Shown here: positions 37,747 through 46,856 of the stretch, piece by piece | Layout of the letters: every line of letters starts with the position of its first letter | Numbering within the stretch: position 1 is the first letter of the stretch | Assembly: GCF_014712675.1 (NCBI RefSeq) | Contig: NZ_JACXSI010000001.1 | Coordinates: 62,001 to 126,000, forward strand | Reading direction: 5' to 3' | Source of the DNA: Peribacillus faecalis | GTDB taxonomy: Bacteria > Bacillota > Bacilli > Bacillales > DSM-1321 | Length of the DNA stretch: 64,000 bases | The notes under the pieces: generated by a model | The model's database searches: none | What the model saw: only the letters and a program-made list of their open reading frames with translations | What the model was told of the DNA's origin: nothing | Position numbers and translations under genes: made by a program

Positions 37747-38187
37747 TTACGAACAACCGCAGCTGCCTCCCGATCCACATCCTCCACTTGAACAGACGCT
37801 TTCAAAGAACGGATTTCCGGCGGGTGTTTTTATATGTTCGGAGACGGAACCGGCAACGATAACACTTATTTGGTCCAGTATTTCCTGCAGCTGATTTTCA
37901 GCTTTCTTAAACTCAATAACAGTCGGGTGCAAATCCATCTCTCTTTTTCTCGTTCGCGTCTCGAGATTGACATATTTGTAGTCCGGATGATATTTGCCGA
38001 ACCTTTGTACTTCCTCAAACCGCTCCTTCATGCTCGTAAAATTTTTAATCTTTTCTTGAGCGTCCGGATCGTTTTGTAATTTATATAAAGAAATAAAGTA
38101 ATTTTCCCCTATTTCCGATTTCATAATCATCTGCGCAAGTTCATCTGCGCATTGAAGAATTTCTACTCTTTCTAAAGTCGCAATCAT
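37747..38187 (-). CDS. ylbF: YlbF (RicF), component of the YlbF-YmcA-YaaT RNA-maturation complex
   Basis: A 146-residue helical protein (Com_YlbF fold) with the cysteine-rich C-terminus CSSGGCGSGGSCGCS. The Ric complex binds iron-sulfur clusters through such cysteines and promotes RNase Y-dependent mRNA processing, affecting competence, biofilm and sporulation. Length matches the family. Confidence 0.92.
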   Translation of the reverse strand: MIATLERVEILQCADELAQMIMKSEIGENYFISLYKLQNDPDAQEKIKNFTSMKERFEEVQRFGKYHPDYKYVNLETRTRKREMDLHPTVIEFKKAENQLQEILDQISVIVAGSVSEHIKTPAGNPFFESVCSSGGCGSGGSCGCS

Positions 38188-38269
38188 TCAAGCCACCTCC
38201 TACCGTTTATATTACCATGATATGACGGAGAATGAAAATATAGCTGTATCAGGTACGAAGGTGACTTTA

Positions 38270-38509
38270 CTAAGATTTGTTGTTCATTCCTTGCAGCATA
38301 TTGAGCATAATCGAAGCTACCTGTACACCGTTTGTTAATTTATTCACCCGCTGCGGAATTGACTTCTCGAAATGATACGTTGCTTCTATCCCCATCTCTT
38401 CCATCAGTTGAGGATTTCTCGATAGTTTACGGTACCACATCGGCTGCAGGCGAATATAGTTTAAGTAATCTTGATTTCCTTTAATAAAATCAAACACATC
38501 TTGTCTCAC
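38270..38509 (-). CDS. ylbE: YlbE-like family protein
   Basis: 79 residues: RQDVFDFIKGNQDYLNYIRL, QPMWYRKLSRNP and a helical C-terminus. Matches the small YlbE family by position and size; function unknown. 17 nt downstream of ylbD, likely one operon. Confidence 0.85.
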   Translation of the reverse strand: MRQDVFDFIKGNQDYLNYIRLQPMWYRKLSRNPQLMEEMGIEATYHFEKSIPQRVNKLTNGVQVASIMLNMLQGMNNKS

Positions 38510-38526
38510 TATACTTCCCTGCTTTC

Positions 38527-38931
38527 TTAATCTCTTCTTAAAGCAAAGGGATTACTTTTTGCTTTAGCGGGAGCAGTTTCAGCACTGTCTTTTTCCGAAG
38601 AGCCTTGGAATTGCGAAATCACGCCTGATATTGTACCAAGCGCTTGACTTAAATTAGCAACGTGCTTTTGCATCGATTGCACATCCATACTTTTCAGAGC
38701 GTCAAACAAAGAGGCCGATGCAGCTTCTTGTTCCGCATTCTTTTTTTCCTGTTCAACAGAATCGGCTCCAGCATTCCGATAACTTTCCCAAAGCTTATCT
38801 TGTTCGCCAAGCAAGTACCAATCCTCATAAACTTCCTGCCAGGTGTAAACACCTCTTCTCACTTCATAAACTAATGAAGGATGTTTTCTCAAAAATGCTT
38901 TAAACTCTTCCAAGGAGCGCTTTTCCGACAT
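38527..38931 (-). CDS. ylbD: YlbD, putative spore coat-associated protein
   Basis: 134 residues, hydrophilic, starting SEKRSLEEFKAFLRKHPSLV with the VYTWQEVYEDWYLLGEQD block typical of YlbD; an Ala/Glu-rich middle and a basic C-terminus. B. subtilis YlbD is listed among coat proteins. First gene of ylbD-ylbE. Confidence 0.87.
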   Translation of the reverse strand: MSEKRSLEEFKAFLRKHPSLVYEVRRGVYTWQEVYEDWYLLGEQDKLWESYRNAGADSVEQEKKNAEQEAASASLFDALKSMDVQSMQKHVANLSQALGTISGVISQFQGSSEKDSAETAPAKAKSNPFALRRD

Positions 38932-39025
38932 CTTCCTTCACCTCATAGACTTACTTGTTCCTATGCATGACTAACATGCACATTCACCTACTACACTATA
39001 TGAACAAAGAGCGGAATTGTGAGAA

Positions 39026-39250
39026 GAAAAACCGTCACCGATCCTTTTTCATTTTTGATTTCACTTCTTGATTTGTCTTCAATGAAAAAGGAGCCATGTG
39101 GGAGGACTAAGACGAACCACCCAAGAAACCCGGTTTTGGTTTCTTGGATGGGGTGGCTTAGGACCGATCATGGCAGGTATAAGGTTAGACAGCTGTCTAA
39201 GTTCGAAGCTTTATTATCTTTATAGGAAAACCGTTACCGGTGCTTTTTCA
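39026..39250 (+). repeat. Family 1 repeat, copy 8, with second head
   Basis: Head GAAAAACCGTCACCGATCC at 39026, stem, CATGTGGGAGGACTAAGACG, middle hairpin GAAACCCGGTTTTGGTTTC, tail GGACCGATCATGGCAGGTA to GTTAGACA at 39191; a truncated second head (GAAAACCGTTACCGGTGC) follows at 39226-39250. Begins 94 bp upstream of ylbD in the 373-nt ylbD-ylbC gap. Confidence 0.88.
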
Positions 39251-39304
39251 TCTTTAAAAAAAGGACTGAATCTGAAATTTAATCAGCATTCAATCCTAAA
39301 TTGA

Positions 39305-40330
39305 TTATTGTATAATGAAATTTTGAGTAAAATAGCTTTGATAAACACCTACACCTAAGCGTGTAAAATCTTCATTTAATAATGTATCACGATGCCCTTT
39401 ACTATTTAGCCAGCCTTCAAAAGCTGCGACACCATCTACATATTTTGCCGCTATATTTTCACCAGCTCCATTAAAAGAGATTTCTCCGCTCTCTAAACGG
39501 TCACTCAAACTTCCGTTGCCAGGGGATTCATGAGCAAAAAAGCCATTTTCAAACATATCCAAACTATGCAGACGAGCGACTTCTGCCGTCTCCTCATCCC
39601 ACTCGACTTGATTCATTTCAAACCTGTTTCGAATAATGTTCGTAATAGAGAATATTTGTTGTTCATTCCCTTGATCAACGAGTTGCCATTCTTCATCCGA
39701 CAATTCATTCGATTCAGGCAAGTCACCTCGGTAAATCATCTCATAAGGTCTTTGCAGTACAAGCACTTCCGGCGTTAGAAGTCGAACACTTGTCACCAAA
39801 CCGGTAAATCTATCAATATAAATTTGAGCATAAAAATCTCCAATTTTAATTAACGGTCTCATTCCCAAATCTTCTTCACTCAATTCGAATTGATAGGTCG
39901 TTCCATCATATTCAACATCGATTACAACTTGCGGGTGAAATGTTTGATACAGTTCATTCACACGCTGACCAATTTCAAAAGGATCAATAGCTAACTCGTT
40001 CCCTAAAGCATAGATTGAAACAACTTGTTGATCCTGAACGGCAACCTGCAGATAGTTTTCCTCGCCTCGATCATATACCCACCATTCATAGCCGAAAGCC
40101 GATAAATCAATTCGATCCGGTTCTCCGAAAAGAGCAGATACCTCTTGGACATCTTTTTCAATAAGTGAAAGAATACCGCCATCCGGAATTTCATATATAT
40201 TATTCTGCGAATCTGCTATAAAGGATGGCTCATTGTTGCTTTCATTCGAGGATTGATTGTTATCAAAAAGGTAGAAACCTATTATACAAAATATAATTGC
40301 TAATAACAGAGTTTTCAGAAGTCCTTTCAG
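39305..40330 (-). CDS. ylbC: YlbC, CAP/SCP-domain protein with apparent CTG start
   Basis: The frame is open from the stop at 40334-40336 down to 39305 without interruption. Read from CTG at 40328-40330 it gives 341 residues (B. subtilis YlbC is about 346): basic start and membrane anchor (KGLLKTLLLAIIFCIIGFYL), linker, CAP-associated N-terminal domain (PDGGILSLIEKDVQEVSALF to ~200), and a C-terminal CAP domain (HSLDMFENGFFAHESPG, GENIAAKY, GHRDTLLNEDFTRLGVG). A strong AGGAGG (40340-40345) sits 9 nt before the CTG; no ATG, GTG or TTG is in frame until GTG 39961, deep inside the first domain. A start-only ORF caller would truncate it. Confidence 0.85.
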   Translation of the reverse strand: MKGLLKTLLLAIIFCIIGFYLFDNNQSSNESNNEPSFIADSQNNIYEIPDGGILSLIEKDVQEVSALFGEPDRIDLSAFGYEWWVYDRGEENYLQVAVQDQQVVSIYALGNELAIDPFEIGQRVNELYQTFHPQVVIDVEYDGTTYQFELSEEDLGMRPLIKIGDFYAQIYIDRFTGLVTSVRLLTPEVLVLQRPYEMIYRGDLPESNELSDEEWQLVDQGNEQQIFSITNIIRNRFEMNQVEWDEETAEVARLHSLDMFENGFFAHESPGNGSLSDRLESGEISFNGAGENIAAKYVDGVAAFEGWLNSKGHRDTLLNEDFTRLGVGVYQSYFTQNFIIQ

Positions 40331-40345
40331 ATGTTATTACCTCCT

Positions 40346-40673
40346 TTCACTATTGTGTATTTCAATCTAGTTTTTTAAACCAATAATCTTTGGCACGTTT
40401 ATGACAAATATTCTAATAATAGCAATATAATTATAACATTTTGTTCACACACTAGATAGATGAAACGAACAAAATCACTTATGCCCAACATTTACCAAAA
40501 GCACACGATAAAAATGACGCTTTTGTGAAAACGCACCCTCATGTTCAACTGCTCATTGCAAGTTGCCTATTTTCATAATATTATTAACAAGAGGGAAAAT
40601 TTAGCATGTTTTTCTATTATTTTCTATTAATGGCTATTTGCACTTAAACAGCACCGACAAGGAGGTTATAACA
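40346..40673. other. Divergent non-coding spacer ylbC to yugN-like gene
   Basis: A+T-rich, no supported gene or repeat. Must contain promoters for both flanking genes; I could not fix a convincing -35/-10 pair. Confidence 0.5.
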
Positions 40674-41039
40674 ATGCGTTTTGAAGACACAGGCTTTGAA
40701 AGAGTAACTGCAGACCTTAATCGCTTGGACGATTGTTTACCGGAATTTGGTCTAATTCGCGCTGAGCAATGGGATTATGAAAGAGTTTGCTACGATCGAA
40801 AATTTGAAGAAAAAGAAGGCGTATATTACCTTCGCATTTTAGGTTACGCAAAAGAAGGGGATGTAGGCGCTCATCGCGCGACCATTCAGCTGTTAACACC
40901 AATCATCGGTAAGCACTATTATCCTCATGGTGTTGAATACGGAGAAGATGAATACTTCCCACCAAGCTTATTGAAACAGTGTGAATCCATTCTTGCAGAA
41001 GTAAAAACAGCAGTAGATCAATTTGCTTTTACAAAGTAA
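40674..41039 (+). CDS. YugN-like family protein
   Basis: 121 residues, soluble, RFEDTGFERVTADLNRLDDC at the start and AHRATIQLLTPIIGKHYYPHG in the middle. The YugN-like family is found in Bacilli and has no known role. ATG 40674 has AAGGAGGTTATAACA; the frame extends upstream to 40638 without a site. Followed with no gap by repeat copy 9. Confidence 0.85.
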   Translation: MRFEDTGFERVTADLNRLDDCLPEFGLIRAEQWDYERVCYDRKFEEKEGVYYLRILGYAKEGDVGAHRATIQLLTPIIGKHYYPHGVEYGEDEYFPPSLLKQCESILAEVKTAVDQFAFTK

Positions 41040-41122
41040 GAAAAACCGTTTCTTTTTCATTTTTAATTTCACTCCTTGATACTACTCCAATAGAAATGAG
41101 CATGTAGGTATAAGGTTAGACA
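41040..41122 (+). repeat. Family 1 repeat, copy 9 (heavily deleted)
   Basis: Starts on the base after the stop codon of the YugN-like gene: GAAAAACCG, then TTTCTTTTTCATTTTTAATT, ACTCCAATAGAAATGAGCAT and the tail GTAGGTATAAGGTTAGACA. About 83 bp; the middle module is gone. Confidence 0.75.
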
Positions 41123-41132
41123 ACTAAAACCG

Positions 41133-41178
41133 AAAAAGAGGTCAATTTAAGCTGGATGCTTTAATTGGCCTCTTTTTT
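41133..41178. terminator. Bidirectional terminator, YugN-like gene and ctaM
   Basis: Stem AAAAAGAGGTCAATT / AATTGGCCTCTTTTT (one mismatch) between convergent genes. Confidence 0.85.
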
Positions 41179-41196
41179 CTACTAATATTTTATTGT

Positions 41197-41658
41197 CTAT
41201 GTCCCAAGTATCGCCTTAATCACTGATGTTGTTTCTCCTCCACTGTAGATAACATAAAGCAATAAATAGACAGCAAGCCCGGTAATACCTGTACAAAACC
41301 AGATAATACTCGTCTTCGGACCAAGCTTTTTATGTAATCTGAAATTCCCTTTAAAACCAGAAACCAGCATGGTTATTCCTAATACAGCACCTGTTGTAGC
41401 TAACAAAATATGAAAAATTAAAAATACTGTATAGTAGATTTTTATATCATCTGGACCGCCAAAAGCTGTATTTCCGATAAATAGAGTTCGGCTTGCATAA
41501 ATGATGAAAAAAGTAACCGCAAATATTGCAGCTAAAATCATCGTTTTTTGATGCGCAGTACGGTTTTTTTGTTTAATCTGTGCCCAGCCGATTGCGACAG
41601 TAATCGCACTCAATAAAATAAACGCCGTGCTTATAGTAGGCAAAATTGGTAGAGACAT
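41197..41658 (-). CDS. ctaM: DUF420 membrane protein, cytochrome oxidase assembly factor CtaM
   Basis: 153 residues with four or five membrane helices; conserved His residues in FLIFHILLATTGAVLG and FRLHKKLGPKTSIIW. DUF420 proteins such as S. aureus CtaM are needed for heme A-type oxidase maturation, and the position at the end of the cta operon agrees. Confidence 0.87.
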   Translation of the reverse strand: MSLPILPTISTAFILLSAITVAIGWAQIKQKNRTAHQKTMILAAIFAVTFFIIYASRTLFIGNTAFGGPDDIKIYYTVFLIFHILLATTGAVLGITMLVSGFKGNFRLHKKLGPKTSIIWFCTGITGLAVYLLLYVIYSGGETTSVIKAILGT

Positions 41659-41792
41659 AACTTAAGACGTCCTCTCTTCGTATATTCACTTTTTATTCTA
41701 ATAAACTATTTTTTATTTTTCAATAAATGTAACAATACTGACAATTAATTCATGATTAAATTATAAATCGCATACAAAACAGTGGACTTCCA

Positions 41793-42692
41793 CTATAATT
41801 CTCCTACTTTCGGATTCATATCAATGCTGTCTTTACTCTCTGTTCTAAACCAGGCATAAAAGATTTTTGCCATAAAAAATCCGTAAACAAGCTCTTGAAT
41901 AATTTTCATAATCACTCCTCCCGTTCGTTGATCTTCCAACAAAGACATGCTGTTGAACATTTCTGGACCGGATAAATCTAGTGTCGCGAGCATACCGGCA
42001 GGTACACATAATTCCATTGCTTTCAACCAAAATGCCGAATCTGAATAGGTCTGATACATCGGCAGATCAGCAAAAATAATTAAAGCGCATGCCGGGGTAA
42101 GTAAAATCCCGTTTGCAAATATGTAGCCAATCCGTTTTAAACCGAGGAAACCTTGGTATTCTTCAAGTTCATTAACGAGCGGCCACCACGTGCATATAGC
42201 TGCAGCAAACAATACAGTCGTGTAAACCGCATGTAGCAGCATATCTGTTTTAACAGCATCAAATATGATTGGAATATGATATAAGGAGAACATTCCAACA
42301 AACAAAAACAAAGCAATTAACGGTTTCGTAAAAAAACTGAACAGTGGCTTTATAATACTAATTTGCAAAAAAGGTCTCCATAGCCACTTCGGTATCGCAA
42401 GTATGAAAATCGGTGGAATTAATAAGTATAGCAAAGCCATTTGAGTCATATGTACACTGAACATAATATGTCCAAGCAAATCGACAGGCGAACCTTTTAC
42501 AATATATAAAAGTACAACTGTCACACAAAAAAATACTACGTGTTTTTTTGCTAAAGGCTCACTTACTGAGCAGATTTTTTGCCGGTACACTGTCGTCCCT
42601 AAAAAATAAAGCAGTGCAACACCAATGAGAAACAGCATAAAATACGGACTCCACAACGCACGAAAACCGAATATATCTAAAGTCAATTTCAT
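41793..42692 (-). CDS. ctaG: Cytochrome c oxidase assembly factor CtaG
   Basis: 299 residues, seven membrane helices, Caa3_CtaG family; GHIMFSVHMTQMALLYLLIPP and HAVYTTVLFAAAICTWWPL carry the conserved His pairs thought to handle copper for CuB of the caa3 oxidase. Last structural gene of ctaCDEFG. Confidence 0.95.
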   Translation of the reverse strand: MKLTLDIFGFRALWSPYFMLFLIGVALLYFLGTTVYRQKICSVSEPLAKKHVVFFCVTVVLLYIVKGSPVDLLGHIMFSVHMTQMALLYLLIPPIFILAIPKWLWRPFLQISIIKPLFSFFTKPLIALFLFVGMFSLYHIPIIFDAVKTDMLLHAVYTTVLFAAAICTWWPLVNELEEYQGFLGLKRIGYIFANGILLTPACALIIFADLPMYQTYSDSAFWLKAMELCVPAGMLATLDLSGPEMFNSMSLLEDQRTGGVIMKIIQELVYGFFMAKIFYAWFRTESKDSIDMNPKVGEL

Positions 42693-42798
42693 TCACCTCC
42701 ATTAAAATTGTATAAGAAAAAAGCTGACCAAATGAAAGCACCACTTCCATCGAGAGAAGAAACGCCTTTCTATCAGTCAGCCTTTATCCCGTTTCACT

Positions 42799-43134
42799 TT
42801 AAATCCAGACAATTGTCACAAACGCCAAAATTGTAACCGCTCCGACTGTAAGCCCGGAATATAAAAACATCGCCGGCAACTCATGCCCTTTATGGCTCAT
42901 ATGCATAAAATAATACAATTGGAATATGACTTGAACAATTGCCAAAAGCAAGATCGTAATGACAGCAAATCCATCTGAAATGCCATCATAACCAATTGCG
43001 ACAAAGGCGATGAGCGTCAAGAAAATCATTAAAGAAAAAGAAATGATCTGATATTTCATATCTTCAAGGTTTTTCCTGCGTCTAAATTGTACATCTACCT
43101 TAGGATGAGCTGAATTTTCATGATTATTTCCCAT
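42799..43134 (-). CDS. ctaF: Cytochrome caa3 oxidase subunit IV CtaF
   Basis: 111 residues, three membrane helices, COX4_pro family (IVQVIFQLYYFMHMSHKGHE). Follows ctaE after 3 nt. Confidence 0.94.
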   Translation of the reverse strand: MGNNHENSAHPKVDVQFRRRKNLEDMKYQIISFSLMIFLTLIAFVAIGYDGISDGFAVITILLLAIVQVIFQLYYFMHMSHKGHELPAMFLYSGLTVGAVTILAFVTIVWI

Positions 43135-43137
43135 TAC

Positions 43138-43767
43138 TTATCCCACCATTCCCATCAAATATACAACGGTAAAAATGAATACCCATACTACATCGATAAA
43201 GTGCCAATAAAGACTGGCAACGTAAAACTTCGGCGCATTGTATAAGTTTAACCCGCGTTTAGCATTACGAAGCATAAGCGCGGTAATCCACATCAAACCG
43301 AAAGCAACGTGGGCTCCGTGAAAACCAACTAATGTATAGAAAGCCGATCCAAATGCACTTGATGTAAAAGTAAAATCATATGCATGCACATAATGATAAA
43401 ACTCATAGATTTCAAGAGCCAAGAACGCGGCACCTAGCAGCACTGTCACTAACAGCCATGCTTGCATTCTTTTAAAATCAAAATTCTTCATGTGGTACAT
43501 AGCATACACACTTGTTAAAGAACTTGTTAACAAGAGCATAGTTGCCAAGAACACAAGAGGCATACTGAACATATCTTTCGCCAAATAATGATCGGCGTTC
43601 GGAACTTTATCTTTTAATGCAAGGTAGGTCGCAAACAACGTCGCAAATAGAACTGTTTCGCCTCCAAGGAAAAACCAAAATCCTAGAAACTTATTTTTCC
43701 CCTCTAAGGTGGCTTGTTCAGGCGAAGAAGGCCACGTTTCTTCTGTGAATTTTTCTTCGATATGCAT
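43138..43767 (-). CDS. ctaE: Cytochrome caa3 oxidase subunit III CtaE
   Basis: 209 residues, five membrane helices, typical LGFWFFLGGETVLFATLFAT and YTLVGFHGAHVAFGLMW. Its ATG overlaps the ctaD stop by 1 nt (TAATG). Confidence 0.96.
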   Translation of the reverse strand: MHIEEKFTEETWPSSPEQATLEGKNKFLGFWFFLGGETVLFATLFATYLALKDKVPNADHYLAKDMFSMPLVFLATMLLLTSSLTSVYAMYHMKNFDFKRMQAWLLVTVLLGAAFLALEIYEFYHYVHAYDFTFTSSAFGSAFYTLVGFHGAHVAFGLMWITALMLRNAKRGLNLYNAPKFYVASLYWHFIDVVWVFIFTVVYLMGMVG

Positions 43768-45638
43768 TATGCGATCCCCCCTTTATCATCATCTTCCATT
43801 AAATCTTCTTTATGAATATGATAACCGAGATCATCTTTAACTGAACGAACAAGCATTGACAGAAGTGTAATCAATAAACCGATGATAAGTACCGGAATCG
43901 CCCAGCTTGTTCCATCCGGCATATACATCGCACCAAAGGCGGCTATGAACAGGCCTAAAGACATCACAAACGGAATAATCGAACCATTCGGCATATGAAT
44001 ATCCCCTATCGGTTCAGCAGGCAGCATTCCTTTTTTGCCTTCCATCTTTTCAAGCCAATAAGCATCAAGCCCCCGCACTAACGGCAATTGCTTGAAGTTA
44101 TATTCAGGCGGCGGAGAAGCGATTGCCCACTCAATTGTACGCCCGTCTTCCCACGGATCGTTCCCGACTTTTTCATTTTTGATTGATGTTACGACAACAT
44201 TGTACAACAAGACGACAGTACCTACTGCCATTAACAGCGCACCGGCTGTACTGATTGCATTCATTAAATTCAAACCTTGGTTTGGCAAAAATGTATGAAT
44301 ACGGCGAGGCATACCCATTAATCCTAAGAAGTGCTGCACAAAGAATGTTAAGTGGAAACCGACAAAGAAAAACCAAAATGTCACTTTGCCCAATTTTTCG
44401 CTAAGCATTGTACCGAACATTTTCGGCCAATAAAAATGCGCACCTGCCAATAACGCAAATACTACACCACCGACGATAACATAATGGAAGTGAGCGACAA
44501 CGAAATAGCTGTCATGGAACTGATAATCGGCTGGAGCTGCAGCATTCATAATCCCTGTTACACCACCCATGACGAACGACGGGATGAAAAAGACAGCATA
44601 CAACATCGGAACAGTAAACTTTATACTGCCGCCCCACATTGTAAATAGCCAGTTGAATATTTTGATTCCAGTCGGAACAGCTATTGCCATTGTAGCGACA
44701 GCAAAGATAGCATTTGCTACCGGGCCAAGTCCGACAGTAAACATATGGTGAGCCCATACCATGAAGCCTAAGAATCCGATTAATACTGTTGCAAAAACCA
44801 TGGAAGAATAACCGAAAAGTCGTTTTCTGGAGAAGGTTGCAAAAATCTCTGAGAAGATCCCGAATGCAGGAAGGATTAGTATGTATACTTCTGGGTGTCC
44901 GAAAATCCAAAATAAGTGTTCCCAAATGATTGTATTTCCGCCCATTGTTACATCAAAGAAGTTGGAGCCAAACATGCGGTCAAAAATCATTAAGAATAGC
45001 CCGATAGTCAACGGAGGAAAAGCAAATAGTATGAGAGCTGATACGACAAATGTTGACCATGTAAATAGCGGCATTCTCATAAAAGTCATTCCTGGTGCGC
45101 GCATATTGATAATCGTAACAAGGAAGTTAATTCCGCCGATTAGCGTTCCTGCACCTGAAATTTGTAAGCCTAAAGCATAAAAATCAATTCCGTGTCCCTC
45201 AGATGCTAACGATAATGACGCATAAGATGTCCATCCAGCATCAGGAACAGCCTGGAAAAACCACGAAAGGTTTAAAAATAGACCTCCAAATAAAAAGAGC
45301 CAGAAACCTAACGAATTCAAGAAAGGAAAAGCTACATCGCGAGCGCCAATTTGCAATGGCATAATCGCATTCATAAACGCAAACACCAATGGCATCGCAG
45401 CCAAGAAAATCATCGTTGTACCATGCATTGTAAGCATCTCATAATACAGACCGGCACTAATAAAATCATTATCTGGCCTAGCAAGCTGTATTCGGATAAA
45501 CATTGCTTCGAGTCCGCCGATAATGAAGAAGAGTCCGCCTGCAACTAAATATAAGTGGGCTATTTTTTTATGATCGACAGTTGTTAAATAGTCCCAAACA
45601 AAAGCGCCTATCCCCTTTTTTTGAGCATAAGTACTCAC
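43767..45638 (-). CDS. ctaD: Cytochrome caa3 oxidase subunit I CtaD
   Basis: A 623-residue heme-copper oxidase catalytic subunit. Heme A ligand region YEMLTMHGTTMIFLAAMP, CuB region WIFGHPEVYILILPAFGIFS (His-Pro-Glu-Val-Tyr with the covalently linked Tyr), the VWAHHMFTVGL pair, and HFHYVIVGGVVFALLAG are all present. It reduces oxygen to water and pumps protons. Length normal for Bacillus. Confidence 0.98.
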   Translation of the reverse strand: MSTYAQKKGIGAFVWDYLTTVDHKKIAHLYLVAGGLFFIIGGLEAMFIRIQLARPDNDFISAGLYYEMLTMHGTTMIFLAAMPLVFAFMNAIMPLQIGARDVAFPFLNSLGFWLFLFGGLFLNLSWFFQAVPDAGWTSYASLSLASEGHGIDFYALGLQISGAGTLIGGINFLVTIINMRAPGMTFMRMPLFTWSTFVVSALILFAFPPLTIGLFLMIFDRMFGSNFFDVTMGGNTIIWEHLFWIFGHPEVYILILPAFGIFSEIFATFSRKRLFGYSSMVFATVLIGFLGFMVWAHHMFTVGLGPVANAIFAVATMAIAVPTGIKIFNWLFTMWGGSIKFTVPMLYAVFFIPSFVMGGVTGIMNAAAPADYQFHDSYFVVAHFHYVIVGGVVFALLAGAHFYWPKMFGTMLSEKLGKVTFWFFFVGFHLTFFVQHFLGLMGMPRRIHTFLPNQGLNLMNAISTAGALLMAVGTVVLLYNVVVTSIKNEKVGNDPWEDGRTIEWAIASPPPEYNFKQLPLVRGLDAYWLEKMEGKKGMLPAEPIGDIHMPNGSIIPFVMSLGLFIAAFGAMYMPDGTSWAIPVLIIGLLITLLSMLVRSVKDDLGYHIHKEDLMEDDDKGGIA

Positions 45639-45662
45639 ATTTCTACCTCCCTTTGTCCACCA

Positions 45663-46742
45663 TTACTCTTCGACTTTCAATTGCATTAAGTAATCTGTTA
45701 AAGCATTCAATTCCTCATTGCTGAATTGTGGGTACGAAGGCATTTTATTGCCTGGTTTAATCTCTTGAGGGTTTTGGATCCATGCTTTTACATTTTCTTC
45801 AGTGTTTTCCTTAATTCCAGCTACCATTTCACGTTCCCCGAAATTAGCCAAGTTCGGAGCAACACGCAACGCAGTCGGAGTGTCTGAATTTGTTGTTACA
45901 GCATGACAAGAAATACAGCTTTCCATAAAAATGGCTTCCCCTTGCTTAGCACTTGCTCCCTCTACTTGCGGAGTCTCAACTGCTTTTTTCATGTCACCAA
46001 TCCAAGCATCAAACTCATCTTTCGATACCGTTTTCACTTTAAAATCCATCAATGCATGACCTTCACCGCAAAGCTCGGCACATTTCCCATAAAACATATT
46101 GCCGGCTTCCTCGGCTTTTTCACTGTCAAACGTTAAGAAAAATTGATTGACGTTATCCGTATTTGTATCAATTTTCCCTCCGGCAGCAGGTACCCAGAAA
46201 GAATGTTTAACATCGGATGCAGTAAGATTGAAATAGACTCTTTCATCTGTAGGAACGACTAAATCCTGACTTGTTACAACCCCATAGTCCGGATATTCAA
46301 ATTCCCACCAAAATTGATTTGCTCTTACATTTACTACAACTGCATCCCGCACTTCCCCTTCAGCTACCTTTTGATCAATCCCCTTCGTCTCAGCTAACTG
46401 AAAAGTATACGAAACTGTCGGGACAGCCAATATAATCAATAGCAAAATCGGAATGATCGTCCAAATCAATTCCAAAGTATGACTGCCTTCAACCTGTTTC
46501 GGAATTTTCCGATCATTACCTTTACGCTTAAAACGGAAAACAACGTATAAGAAAATGATCGTTACGACAACAACAACTCCTACCATAATGGCTGTACTGA
46601 GCACGATTAAATCATACTGCATTTCAGCCACTTCGCCTGCCGGCTGCAGTGCTGAGAGGAAAGGTTCCCCACAGCCTGCAAGAATTAGCGCTACAATCGA
46701 AAGCATTCCAGTAAGACGCCATTTTTGTAGCTGTTTCTCCAT
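45663..46742 (-). CDS. ctaC: Cytochrome caa3 oxidase subunit II CtaC with fused cytochrome c
   Basis: A 359-residue lipoprotein (lipobox LILAGC near residue 24), two membrane helices, CuA domain with the ligand cluster GKCAELCGEGHALMDF, and a C-terminal cytochrome c domain with heme motif CISCH and distal Met in NKMPSYPQFS. The fused cytochrome defines the caa3 type: electrons pass from the cytochrome to CuA and on to CtaD. Confidence 0.97.
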   Translation of the reverse strand: MEKQLQKWRLTGMLSIVALILAGCGEPFLSALQPAGEVAEMQYDLIVLSTAIMVGVVVVVTIIFLYVVFRFKRKGNDRKIPKQVEGSHTLELIWTIIPILLLIILAVPTVSYTFQLAETKGIDQKVAEGEVRDAVVVNVRANQFWWEFEYPDYGVVTSQDLVVPTDERVYFNLTASDVKHSFWVPAAGGKIDTNTDNVNQFFLTFDSEKAEEAGNMFYGKCAELCGEGHALMDFKVKTVSKDEFDAWIGDMKKAVETPQVEGASAKQGEAIFMESCISCHAVTTNSDTPTALRVAPNLANFGEREMVAGIKENTEENVKAWIQNPQEIKPGNKMPSYPQFSNEELNALTDYLMQLKVEE

Positions 46743-46856
46743 ACTGAATAAACCCCTCTTTCGTTTTGAAATTTCTCACAATCCCCTTTGTGCGAACATC
46801 CCGTAGCTGCTACATCCCATATATGAAATTCTTTAAAAGAAAGAACCCCCGCAAAT

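Noticed and set aside
39305-39961. ylbC as a truncated or frameshifted pseudogene
   Set aside because: The same frame stays open for 123 more codons upstream and encodes the expected anchor and domain, so the gene is complete; only the start codon is unusual.
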